The notes under the pieces: generated by a model
The model's database searches: none
What the model was told of the DNA's origin: nothing
The model's input: the letters and a program-made list of their open reading frames with translations, nothing else
Origin: an uncultured Nocardioides sp.
Lineage (GTDB): Bacteria > Actinomycetota > Actinomycetes > Propionibacteriales > Nocardioidaceae
DNA length: 64,000 nt
Reading direction: 5' to 3'
NCBI RefSeq assembly: GCF_947488515.1
Contig: NZ_CANKZF010000001.1
Span: forward strand, 1-64,000
Part shown: positions 40,030 through 48,390 of the stretch, in pieces
Layout: every line of letters starts with the position of its first letter
How positions within the stretch are numbered: position 1 is the first letter of the stretch
Position numbers and translations under genes: made by a program

Positions 40030-41397
40030 GTGAGCACACGCAACGACCGGCACCTCACCATGGAGGGGCTCCGCCAGCGCATCGACGCCGGCGACGTCGA
40101 CACGGTGGTCCTCGCGTTCACCGACATGCAGGGCCGTCTGCAGGGCAAGCGGCTGCACGGCCGCTACTTCCTCGACCACGTGGTCGGGCACGGCACGGAG
40201 GGCTGCAACTACCTCCTTGCCGTCGACGTCGACATGAACACCGTCGCCGGCTATGCGATGACGTCGTGGGAGCAGGGCTACGGCGACATGGAGTTCGTCA
40301 TGGACGAGCAGACCATCCGGTTGCTGCCGTGGCTGCCCGCCACCGCCATGGTCCAGTGCGACCTCGAGTGGACCGACCACCGCCCGGTCCTCGCGAGCCC
40401 CCGCGCGATCCTCAAGGCGCAGCTCGCACGTCTCGCCGAGCGGGGGCTCGTCGCACTCGCCGGCACCGAGCTGGAACTGGTGATCTACGACGACTCCTAC
40501 GAGGACGCGCACCGCAAGCGCTACCGCGACCTGACGCCCGCCAACCAGTACAACGTCGACTACTCGATCCTGGGCACCACCCGCGTCGAACCGCTGCTGC
40601 GCGACATCCGCAACCACATGTACGCCGCGGGGCTCGACGTCGAGGGCGCGAAGGGCGAGTGCAACTTCGGCCAGCACGAGGTCGGGTTCCTGTACGCCGA
40701 CGCGCTGACCACGGCCGACAACCACGCCGTCTACAAGAACGCCGCCAAAGAGATCGCCGCCCAGCACGGCAGGTCCGTGACGTTCATGGCCAAGCCCAAC
40801 GAGCGCGAGGGCAGCTCCTGCCACATCCACCTGTCGCTGCGCGGCGCGGACGGCGAGCTGGTGTTCTGGGACGCCGCGAGCCGACGACGTACGCCGCTCT
40901 ACGACAGCTTCATCGCGGGCGTGCTGGCGACGGTCGCCGACTTCACGCTGATGTTCGCGCCCAACATCAACTCCTACAAGCGCTTCGCCGACGGCTCGTT
41001 CGCGCCGACCACGATCGGCTGGGGCCTGGACAACCGCACGTGCGCCGTCCGCCTGGTCGGGTCCGGTGCCGGCGCGCGGATGGAGAACCGCATCCCCGGC
41101 GCCGATGCCAACCCCTACCTCGCGCTGGCCGCGATGATCGCGGGCGGGCTGCACGGCATCGAGCAGGAGCTCGAGCTCGAGCCGGAGCTGACGGGCAACG
41201 CGTACGCCTCGGACAAGCCCCGCGTGCCCGGCACGCTGGCGGCCGCGCGTGAGGCGTTCCACACCTCCGCCCTCGCCCGGGCCGCCCTGGGCGACGAGGT
41301 CGTCGACCACTACGCCAACATGGCCGACGTCGAGCTGGCCGCCTACAACGCCGCCGTCACCGACTGGGAGCTGCTCCGCGGCTTCGAGCGGTTGTGA
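40030..41397 (+). CDS. Glutamine-synthetase-like gamma-glutamyl-amine ligase (GlnA4/PuuA type)
   Basis: 455 aa. ATP-dependent joining of glutamate to an amine. The GS fold is complete: GAKGECNFGQHEVG with metal ligands, SSCHIHLSLRG, NSYKRFADGSF and RMENRIPGADANPYLALAA. The active-site region differs from housekeeping GlnA and fits the PuuA/GlnA4 branch, whose Streptomyces member makes gamma-glutamylethanolamide. The ribosome site AAGGAG precedes GTG. First enzyme of the cluster. Substrate is inferred from the neighbours. Confidence 0.85.
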   Translation: MSTRNDRHLTMEGLRQRIDAGDVDTVVLAFTDMQGRLQGKRLHGRYFLDHVVGHGTEGCNYLLAVDVDMNTVAGYAMTSWEQGYGDMEFVMDEQTIRLLPWLPATAMVQCDLEWTDHRPVLASPRAILKAQLARLAERGLVALAGTELELVIYDDSYEDAHRKRYRDLTPANQYNVDYSILGTTRVEPLLRDIRNHMYAAGLDVEGAKGECNFGQHEVGFLYADALTTADNHAVYKNAAKEIAAQHGRSVTFMAKPNEREGSSCHIHLSLRGADGELVFWDAASRRRTPLYDSFIAGVLATVADFTLMFAPNINSYKRFADGSFAPTTIGWGLDNRTCAVRLVGSGAGARMENRIPGADANPYLALAAMIAGGLHGIEQELELEPELTGNAYASDKPRVPGTLAAAREAFHTSALARAALGDEVVDHYANMADVELAAYNAAVTDWELLRGFERL

Positions 41398-41420
41398 GAC
41401 GAATCCCCAGGAAGGCTGAC

Positions 41421-42773
41421 ATGAGCACGCTGATCAACCCGAGCACCGGTGCCGAGCTCGACGTCTCCCCCGCATCCGCGACCCTCGAGGAGGCCGACGC
41501 CGTCATCGCCCGGGCGCACGATGCGTTCCCGGCGTGGCGCGACGTGGCTCCCGGCGAGCGCGCGCGGCTCCTGCGGGCGTTCGCCGCCCTCGTCGACGAG
41601 CACCTCGAGGAGCTGGCGCAGCTGGAGGTGCTCAACGCCGGGCACACGATCGGCAACGCGCGGTGGGAGGCGGGCAACGTCCGCGACTGCCTCAACTACT
41701 ACTCCGCCGCCCCGGAGCGGCTGTTCGGGCGGCAGATCCCGGTGCCCGGCGGCACGGACGTGACGTTCCACGAGCCGCTCGGCGTGGTGGGCATCATCGT
41801 GCCCTGGAACTTCCCGATGCCCATCGCGGCGTGGGGGTTCGCGCCCGCGCTCGCCGCCGGCAACACGGTCGTCCTCAAGCCGGCGGAGCTGACGCCCCTC
41901 ACGGCGATCCGCATCGGGGAGCTGGCCGTCGAGGCCGGCCTGCCCGAGGGTGTCCTCAACGTCGTCCCGGGCAAGGGATCCGTCGTCGGCGAGCGGTTCG
42001 TCACCCACCCGCTCGTCCGCAAGGTCTGCTTCACCGGGTCCACGACGGTCGGCAAGCGGATCATGGCCGGCTGCGCCGACCAGGTGAAGCGGGTGACCCT
42101 CGAGCTCGGCGGCAAGAGCGCGAACATCGTCTTCGCCGACACCGACGTCGCGGCGGCCGCGGCCAGCGCGCCGTACGCCGTGTTCGACAACGCCGGTCAG
42201 GACTGCTGCGCGCGCTCGCGGATCCTCGTGCAGAGATCGGCGTACGACGAGTTCGTCGGGCGGCTCGAGACCGCCGTCAAGGCGCTGCGGGTGATCGACC
42301 CCGCCGACGAGCAGAGCGAGATGGGCCCGATGGTCTCCGCCGGCCAGCGCGACTCCGTGCAGGCCTACCTCGACGGGGCCAGCGTCGCGTTCACCGGCAG
42401 CGTCCCCGACGGGCCGGGGTGGTGGCTGCCCCCGACCGTGGTGGAGTCGAGCGACACCACCGAGGCGGTGTGGCGCGAGGAGGTCTTCGGCCCGGTCGTG
42501 GCCGTGATGGCCTTCGACGACGAGGACGAGGCGATCGCCCTGGCCAACGACACCGAGTACGGCCTGTCCGGCTCGATCTTCACCTCCGACGTCGGCCGGG
42601 CCCTGCGGGTCGCCCGGCGCGTCGAGGCCGGCAACCTCTCGGTCAACAGCCACTCCGCCGTGCGCTACTGGACGCCGTTCGGCGGCTACAAGCAGTCCGG
42701 CCTCGGCCGCGAGCTCGGCCCGGACGCGCCCAACGCGTTCACCGAGGAGAAGAACGTCTTCATCGCCCACTGA
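41421..42773 (+). CDS. Aldehyde dehydrogenase, NAD(P)-dependent
   Basis: 450 aa. Catalytic Cys262 in NAGQDCCARSR and general-base Glu228 in TLELGGKSANIV are both present; the Rossmann site is at VPWNFP and GSTTVGKRI. I chose the ATG at 41421, after CAGGAAGG; an ATG-less extension from 41394 overlaps the GS stop region. It would oxidise a gamma-glutamylated aldehyde, between the SDR and the hydrolase steps. Confidence 0.9.
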   Translation: MSTLINPSTGAELDVSPASATLEEADAVIARAHDAFPAWRDVAPGERARLLRAFAALVDEHLEELAQLEVLNAGHTIGNARWEAGNVRDCLNYYSAAPERLFGRQIPVPGGTDVTFHEPLGVVGIIVPWNFPMPIAAWGFAPALAAGNTVVLKPAELTPLTAIRIGELAVEAGLPEGVLNVVPGKGSVVGERFVTHPLVRKVCFTGSTTVGKRIMAGCADQVKRVTLELGGKSANIVFADTDVAAAAASAPYAVFDNAGQDCCARSRILVQRSAYDEFVGRLETAVKALRVIDPADEQSEMGPMVSAGQRDSVQAYLDGASVAFTGSVPDGPGWWLPPTVVESSDTTEAVWREEVFGPVVAVMAFDDEDEAIALANDTEYGLSGSIFTSDVGRALRVARRVEAGNLSVNSHSAVRYWTPFGGYKQSGLGRELGPDAPNAFTEEKNVFIAH

Positions 42774-42808
42774 TCCACCGAGATCCCCCCTGAAAGGCAA
42801 GGAACACC

Positions 42809-43588
42809 ATGGCAGGACGCATCGAGGGCCGCACGGCCGTCGTCACCGGTGGCTGCAGCGGCATCGGTCTCGCGACCGTACGACGCTTCGTCGAGGAGGG
42901 CGCCCGGGTCGTCATCGGCGACATCGACGACGCCGCCGGCGCGGCGCTGGCCGCTGAGCTCGGCGGCCCCGACGTGGTGACGTACGTCCACGTCGACGTG
43001 ACCTCCAAGGACGAGGTCGACGCGCTCTTCAGGACGGCCAAGGACACCTACGGCTCGGTCGACATCGCCTTCAACAACGCCGGCATCTCGCCGCCGGAGG
43101 ACGACTCGATCCTCGACACGGACCTCGACGCGTGGCGCAAGGTGCAGGAGGTCAACCTCACCAGCGTCTACCTGTGCTGCAAGGCCGCGCTGCCCTACAT
43201 GCTCGAGCAGAAGCGCGGCTCCATCATCAACACCGCGTCCTTCGTCGCGGTCATGGGCGCCGCGACGTCGCAGATCTCCTACTCCGCCTCCAAGGGCGGC
43301 GTCCTGTCGATGTCGCGCGAGCTCGGCGTGCAGTTCGCTCGCGAGGGCGTGCGCGTCAACGCCCTCTGCCCCGGCCCGGTCAACACCCCGCTGCTCAAGG
43401 AGCTGTTCGCCAGCGACGCCGAGCGGGCCGCCCGGCGGCTGGTGCACGTGCCGATGGGGCGCTTCGGCGAGCCGGAGGAGATGGCCAACGCGGTGCTGTT
43501 CCTCGCCTCCGACGAGTCGAGCTTCATGACCGCCAACACCTTCCTCGTCGACGGCGGCATCTCGGGCGCCTACGTCACCCCGGTCTGA
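42809..43588 (+). CDS. Short-chain dehydrogenase/reductase
   Basis: 259 aa, classical SDR: TGGCSGIG at residues 13-20, NNAG at about 90, catalytic Tyr/Lys in ISYSASKGG near 152-156, and LCPGPVNTPLL. It has a good ribosome site (AAAGGCAAGG). In this cluster it would oxidise the hydroxyl of a gamma-glutamylated amino alcohol to the aldehyde. Homologues in M. tuberculosis (Rv2857c) stand beside similar genes. Annotations as 3-oxoacyl-ACP reductase would be misleading. Confidence 0.88.
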   Translation: MAGRIEGRTAVVTGGCSGIGLATVRRFVEEGARVVIGDIDDAAGAALAAELGGPDVVTYVHVDVTSKDEVDALFRTAKDTYGSVDIAFNNAGISPPEDDSILDTDLDAWRKVQEVNLTSVYLCCKAALPYMLEQKRGSIINTASFVAVMGAATSQISYSASKGGVLSMSRELGVQFAREGVRVNALCPGPVNTPLLKELFASDAERAARRLVHVPMGRFGEPEEMANAVLFLASDESSFMTANTFLVDGGISGAYVTPV

Positions 43589-43596
43589 GGCCTGAG

Positions 43597-44319
43597 GTGG
43601 GTGGGGACCCGGTCGTCGGGCTGACGACCTACCGCGAGGTCGCGGCGTGGGGCGTGTGGAACGCCCGCGCCGACCTGCTGCCCACGGAGTACGCCGTCTC
43701 GGTCGAGGCCGCGGGCGGCGTGCCCCTGCTGCTCCCTCCCGTCGCCACGCCGGGTGCCGCCGCCCGGGTGGTGTCGCGGATCGACGCCCTCGTCGTCGCG
43801 GGCGGCGCGGACGTCGACCCGGACCGCTACGGCGCGCAGCCCCACGCCCGCACGGCGGGCTGGCGACCGGACCGCGATGCCTGGGAGCTGGCGCTGCTGG
43901 ACGCCGCCGAGGACGCGGGGCTGCCGGTGCTGGGGATCTGCCGCGGCATGCAGCTCATGGCCGTCCACGCGGGCGGGTCGCTCGACCAGCACACGCCGGA
44001 CCTGGTCGGTCACGAGACGCACTCGCCCGGCGGGGACGCCTACGGCTCGATCGACGTGGCGACCGAGGCGGGCTCGCGGCTGGCCGCGCTCGTCGGCTCC
44101 AGCGTCGAGGTCAGCTGCCACCACCACCAGTCGGTGGCCACCCACCCCGGCTACATCGCGGTGGCGCGGGCGGCCGACGGGACCCTGGAGGCGATGGAGT
44201 CGGCCGGCGACCGGTGGCGCCTGGCGGTCCAGTGGCACCCGGAGACCCGCGTGGAGATCGGGCTGATGGCAGGACTGGTCGCGGCGGCTCGCGAGCACGC
44301 GGCCGCCGGCGGACGCTAG
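43597..44319 (+). CDS. Gamma-glutamyl hydrolase of the PuuD type (class I GATase-like)
   Basis: 240 aa. Cleaves the gamma-glutamyl amide to release glutamate. Catalytic Cys115 in LGICRGMQLM, and the His214/Glu216 pair in VQWHPET. No synthase partner, so a stand-alone hydrolase. GTG start at 43597 follows 8 nt after the SDR stop. Last gene of the cluster; its stop overlaps the convergent VanZ gene by 4 nt. Confidence 0.9.
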   Translation: MGGDPVVGLTTYREVAAWGVWNARADLLPTEYAVSVEAAGGVPLLLPPVATPGAAARVVSRIDALVVAGGADVDPDRYGAQPHARTAGWRPDRDAWELALLDAAEDAGLPVLGICRGMQLMAVHAGGSLDQHTPDLVGHETHSPGGDAYGSIDVATEAGSRLAALVGSSVEVSCHHHQSVATHPGYIAVARAADGTLEAMESAGDRWRLAVQWHPETRVEIGLMAGLVAAAREHAAAGGR

Positions 44320-44762
44320 CCGCGCGCCCGCCGCCGACGCATGGTCGCCGGGAGCGTCAGGACGATGGCGAGGGCGATGCCGAGGAACATGCCGATCGAG
44401 TTGGCGACGACGTCGCGGGGGTCGGACACCCGGCCCGGGATCTCGCGCTGGACGGCCTCGATCATGGAGGTGAGCACGATGCCGGCGGCGAGCGCGACCA
44501 GCCACAGGCGCGTGCCGACGAGGAGCAGCAGGAACATGCCGAGCGGGACGAACAACCCGATGTTGGCGAGGAACTCGATGCGCTCGACGCTCAGCCGGCT
44601 CGTGAGCGGGTCGAGGTCGGGGTAGCGCTCCAGGCGAGCCAGCACGCGGCCGGCCAGCCCGGCGTAGTCGGGCTGCTCGTTGCCCGGCGTCAACGTCACG
44701 AGACCGACGAAGCCCAGGTAGACCAGGGTCAGCAGGCTGAGGAAGGGATGGCGGTGCAGCAC
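44316..44762 (-). CDS. VanZ-family membrane protein
   Basis: 148 aa with four predicted helices; FLANIGLFVPLGMFLLLL and MIEAVQREIPGRVSDPRDVVANSIGMFLG are the family consensus. VanZ relatives are linked to teicoplanin tolerance in one system, but the role of most members is unknown. GTG start at 44762. No vancomycin genes nearby. Confidence 0.85.
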   Translation of the reverse strand: MLHRHPFLSLLTLVYLGFVGLVTLTPGNEQPDYAGLAGRVLARLERYPDLDPLTSRLSVERIEFLANIGLFVPLGMFLLLLVGTRLWLVALAAGIVLTSMIEAVQREIPGRVSDPRDVVANSIGMFLGIALAIVLTLPATMRRRRARG

Positions 44763-44789
44763 GACGCCATCATCCGGGTTCGACCCAGC

Positions 44790-45722
44790 TCACGCCTGAG
44801 GAGCGACCTCGTCGGCGCTGAGCTCCCAGTCGTCGGACGGCCGGGAGTCGCCGGCCAACGGCACGACCATCACCGGACACATCGACGCCCGCAGGACCGT
44901 CCGCGCCAGGGAGCCGAGGTGCTCCGGGATCCAGCCGCGGGCGCCTCGCCGCCCGATCACCACGAGGGAGGCGTTCCTCGAGTCGTCGACCAGGACGTCG
45001 GCCGGCCACTGGTGCCGTACCTCGACCACGACGGGGACGGTGGGCCAGGAGTCGCGGTGGTCCGCGACGGCGGCGGAGAGCAGCCGCTTCTGCTGCGCCC
45101 GCCACTCGGCGTCAACCCGGTGGGTGATGATGTCGTCGTAGGCGGCGTCGAGGCGCCAGGCGTGCACCACCCGGAGCGGCACACCGGTCCGATCGGCCCA
45201 GGAGAACGCCGCCTCGAGCACCTGGCGCGGCACACCTGCCTCGTGGACACCGACCACCACCTCGGCCGTACCACTCGGCGGGGGCTCCCACCCGGCGGGC
45301 ACCGACACGAGCGGGCAGTGGCTCCGTGCCGCGGCACCGTTGGTCGTGGACCCGACGAAGAGGCGCTCGAGCGCGGTCGACGTGCGGTGCTGCACGACGA
45401 CGAGCCGGGCGTCACGGCTGAGCTCGACCAGCACCTGCGAGGGCACCCCGGTCACCGCCACGACGTGGTGGGCGACGGGACCGCCGACGAGCTCCTCGAG
45501 CTCCTCGGCGACGTCGCGGACGATCCGCTCGGCGACGTCGATCGCCTCCGTGGGCGTTACCACCAGTCCGGGCACGGTCGGCAGCGACACCCGCCCCACG
45601 TGCACCAGCACGACGCGTGCTCCCACCTGCCGCGCGTGCTCGGCGGCGAACCGCAGCGCGGACGTCTCCCGTCCCCGACCCGTGACCCCGACGACGACGG
45701 CCCCTGAGGTCCTGCTGTCCAT
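44790..45722 (-). CDS. Tandem universal stress protein (UspA x2)
   Basis: 310 aa with two Usp domains (about 5-145 and 155-295). Both have VVVGV-type first strands, and the second has VIGRRGARGWIPEHLGSLARTVL resembling the ATP-binding G2xG9xGS/T loop. Two-domain Usps are common in hypoxia regulons of actinobacteria. The ATG at 45722 follows GAGGAGG. A partly palindromic AGGACC-TCT-GGCCCT lies upstream (45776-45790). Confidence 0.9.
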   Translation of the reverse strand: MDSRTSGAVVVGVTGRGRETSALRFAAEHARQVGARVVLVHVGRVSLPTVPGLVVTPTEAIDVAERIVRDVAEELEELVGGPVAHHVVAVTGVPSQVLVELSRDARLVVVQHRTSTALERLFVGSTTNGAAARSHCPLVSVPAGWEPPPSGTAEVVVGVHEAGVPRQVLEAAFSWADRTGVPLRVVHAWRLDAAYDDIITHRVDAEWRAQQKRLLSAAVADHRDSWPTVPVVVEVRHQWPADVLVDDSRNASLVVIGRRGARGWIPEHLGSLARTVLRASMCPVMVVPLAGDSRPSDDWELSADEVAPQA

Positions 45723-45775
45723 GGTGTCCTCCTCATGTCCCACCTCCACGGTGCTCCGGGAGGGGGCCGCGGTGC

Positions 45776-45790
45776 AGGGCCAGAGGTCCT
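45776..45790 (-). promoter_or_regulatory. Possible DosR/DevR-like box before usp
   Basis: Near-palindrome AGGACCTCTGGCCCT on the coding strand, resembling the GGGAC...GTCCC class of sites bound by DosR-type regulators. It lies 54 nt upstream of the usp ATG. The match is by eye and has at least two mismatches. Confidence 0.3.
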
Positions 45791-45813
45791 GCCGACCGGG
45801 CGCACGAGTCCTG

Positions 45814-47217
45814 TCAGTCCACCAGCACCCGTTCGCCGTACCTGGGCACCACGGCCGTCCAGCCCAGCTCCTCCGAGACCCGCCGGGCGAGGGCCGAGGC
45901 GGAGCGCGGCTCGCCGTGCACGACGTAGACCGTGCGCGGGGGGACGGGCGCCCGGCTGAGCCAGTCGACCGTCTCGTGCGCGTCCGCGTGGACCGAGAAG
46001 TCGGTGAGCGTGACGACCTCGGCCCGCACCGGCACGTAGTGCCCGTGGATCTTCACCTGGCGCGCACCTTCGGCGAGCTGGCGACCGCGCGTGCCCTCGG
46101 CCTGGTAGCCGGTGAGCACGACGCAGTTGCGCCGGTCGGGCAGCTGGTGGGCGAGGTGGTGCACGACCCGACCGCCCGAGGCCATCCCCGACGCAGAGAT
46201 GACGATGCTGGGGGTGCGGGGCCTGTTGAGCCGCATCGACCCCTCGACGTCGTGGACGGCGTGCACGCCCGGCCCGTCGAGGTCGGCGAGGAGCTCGCGC
46301 GCCTCGGGGCGGAGCTGTGGACCGCCGCGCGAGGCCGCCCGTCGGTAGCAGTCCAGCGCGGCGAGCGCCATCGGGCTGTCGACGAAGACCGGGACGTCCG
46401 GGATGTCGCCGCGCTCCATCAGCCGCCGCAGCTCCAGGAGCACCAGCTCGGTGCGGTCGACGGCGAAGGCCGGGACCAGCACGCTCCCGCCCCGGGCCAC
46501 CGTGCGGCTCACCGCGTCGGCCAGCAGCTGCGGGTCCGGTGGTGGGTGCTGCCGGTCGCCGTACGTCGACTCGACCACGATCGTGTCCGCCTCGGGCGGG
46601 TCGGCCGGGGGCCGCAGGAGCGGGTGGTGCGCACGTCCGAGGTCGCCGCTGAAGGCCACCCGCCGCCCTCCCAGGCGCAGCGCGGCGGTGACGGAGCCGA
46701 GGATGTGTCCCGCCGAGCGCAGCGTGAGGGTGACGTCCGGTCCCAGCCTCAGCGGGTGCTCGAGGTCCACCGGCTCGATCAGCTTCAGTGCCTGCTCGAC
46801 GTCGCCGTCGTCGTACAGAGGCAGTGCGGGGCGGTGCCGGGAGAAGCCGGCGTAGTTGGCGTAGCGGGCGTCCTCCTGCTGCAGGTGGGCGCTGTCCCGC
46901 AGGACGATGGCCGCCAGGTCGGCTGTCTCGGCGGTGCACGTCACCCGGCCGCCGAAACCGTCCTTGACCAGCCGCGGCAGGTAGCCGGTGTGGTCGAGGT
47001 GGGCATGGGTGAGCACGACGTGGTCGATTCCCGCCGGGTCGACGGGGAAGGGGTCCCAGTTGCGGCTCCGGTGGACCGCCAGGCCCTGGTAGAGCCCGGC
47101 GTCGACCAGCACCCGGACGCCGCCGGCCTCCACGAGGAAGCGACTGCCCGTGACGGTGTCCACCGCGCCCAGGAAGGTGAGCGCCGCGACTGAGGTGGGG
47201 TCGCGCGATGTCCTCAT
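45814..47217 (-). CDS. Beta-CASP metallo-beta-lactamase nuclease
   Basis: 467 aa. RNA-processing enzyme family: zinc motif HAHLDH at 71-76, then SAGHILGS and SGDLGR carrying further ligands. The beta-CASP insert has VVESTYGDR, SASGMASGGR and a C-terminal RMM-type DFSVHADAHET. Divergent from the Acg-like gene; near the usp gene. Homologues are sometimes annotated as exonucleases; the target RNA is not known. Confidence 0.88.
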   Translation of the reverse strand: MRTSRDPTSVAALTFLGAVDTVTGSRFLVEAGGVRVLVDAGLYQGLAVHRSRNWDPFPVDPAGIDHVVLTHAHLDHTGYLPRLVKDGFGGRVTCTAETADLAAIVLRDSAHLQQEDARYANYAGFSRHRPALPLYDDGDVEQALKLIEPVDLEHPLRLGPDVTLTLRSAGHILGSVTAALRLGGRRVAFSGDLGRAHHPLLRPPADPPEADTIVVESTYGDRQHPPPDPQLLADAVSRTVARGGSVLVPAFAVDRTELVLLELRRLMERGDIPDVPVFVDSPMALAALDCYRRAASRGGPQLRPEARELLADLDGPGVHAVHDVEGSMRLNRPRTPSIVISASGMASGGRVVHHLAHQLPDRRNCVVLTGYQAEGTRGRQLAEGARQVKIHGHYVPVRAEVVTLTDFSVHADAHETVDWLSRAPVPPRTVYVVHGEPRSASALARRVSEELGWTAVVPRYGERVLVD

Positions 47218-47274
47218 GGCACGACGCTAGGTGCGGACGTGCCAGGTCGGCAGAGCCCGACGACCCACCCGGCC

Positions 47275-47288
47275 GGGACCATCGGCAC
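47275..47288. promoter_or_regulatory. Possible DosR-like site between divergent stress genes
   Basis: GGGACCATCGGCAC, a partial match to GGGAC-N4-GTCCC-type boxes, centred between the nuclease and nitroreductase starts. One side of the dyad is degraded. Weak on its own, but the neighbouring gene set (Usp, Acg) is typical of DosR regulons. Confidence 0.25.
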
Positions 47289-47350
47289 TGCCGTCCCGCG
47301 ACGCGAGCGCGCACGCTCGGTGCAGGACCCCCAATGCCAAGGAGCCGGCC

Positions 47351-48328
47351 ATGACCAGCACCCGCCTCGTCCCCGTGGAGACGCTGCACCGGATCGTGGA
47401 GATCGCGGTGCGCGCACCCAGCGTGCACAACACCCAGCCGTGGCGGTGGCGCGGCGGCTCACAGACCCTCGAGCTGTACGCCGACACCGCTCGCCAGCTG
47501 CCGCACACCGATCCCGACGCGCGCAACCTCATCCTCAGCTGCGGTGCGGCCCTGCACCACGCCCAGGCCGCGGCGGAGGCGCTCGGGTGGCAGACCCGGG
47601 TGGTGCGCCACCCCGACCCGGATCGCCCCGATCTGCTGGCGCGCCTCGACCTGTCCCCCGGTCCCCCTCCCGCCACGGCCGACGAGACGCTCGCGGCCCT
47701 GGACCGGCGGTGCACCGACCGGCGTCGCTTCACGGCGTGGCCGGTGCCGGAGGAGCGGCAGTCCCACCTCGCGCGGATCGCCAACCACTGGAGCGCACGG
47801 GCCGTCGCCCTGACCGACGAGTCGGAGCGCTTCATCGCCGAGCGGCTCGTCCGGCGGGCGCAGCAGCTGCAGTGGGCGGACCCCGTGGCGCGTGCGGAGC
47901 AGGCGGCCTGGCAGCACCGGGGCGCCGACGACGGGCTGCCGGCGGGCGCCCTGCCCAGCGGTCCGGACCTCGCCGGAGGCCACCCGCACCGGTTCGAGGG
48001 CGCGTGGGAGGACCGGGCGGCGCCCGACCTGGAGGCCTCCGACGGGCTCCTCGTCCTCTTCGACACCGACGACGACCCGGCGGCCTGGCTGCGTGCGGGC
48101 GAGGGCCTGGGGGCGATGTGGCTGGCCGCCACGACGGCCGGGCTGGCGCTGGTGCCGCTGAGCCAGGTGATCGAGGTACCCGAGACCCGGGCCGCCTTCC
48201 AGACCGAGGTCCTCGGCAGCCTGGCCCACCCGCTCCTGCTGGTCCGCATCGGCTGGCGGTCCACCGGACGGCCCCCGCCGCCCCGCACCCCGCGACGGGC
48301 GGTGTCGGAGGTCCTCGAGCTCGACTGA
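47351..48328 (+). CDS. Acg-like nitroreductase-family protein
   Basis: 325 aa. Starts IVEIAVRAPSVHNTQPWRW, the flavin-site region of Acg-type nitroreductases, and has DRRCTDRRRFT and the C-terminal GEGLGAMWLAATTAGLALVPLSQ. Acg and relatives belong to hypoxia/DosR regulons in mycobacteria, and may bind flavin without classical reductase activity. ATG at 47351 with AAGGAG upstream. Confidence 0.85.
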   Translation: MTSTRLVPVETLHRIVEIAVRAPSVHNTQPWRWRGGSQTLELYADTARQLPHTDPDARNLILSCGAALHHAQAAAEALGWQTRVVRHPDPDRPDLLARLDLSPGPPPATADETLAALDRRCTDRRRFTAWPVPEERQSHLARIANHWSARAVALTDESERFIAERLVRRAQQLQWADPVARAEQAAWQHRGADDGLPAGALPSGPDLAGGHPHRFEGAWEDRAAPDLEASDGLLVLFDTDDDPAAWLRAGEGLGAMWLAATTAGLALVPLSQVIEVPETRAAFQTEVLGSLAHPLLLVRIGWRSTGRPPPPRTPRRAVSEVLELD

Positions 48329-48390
48329 CCCGACCAGCGCTGTCGGCGGCCGGGATCGGTGGCGTCGGTGCCGTCGTGGAGGCTGTCCCC

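Noticed and set aside
37496..44319. Straightforward putrescine (Puu) operon
   Set aside because: No PuuB oxidase or PuuE transaminase; an SDR is present instead.
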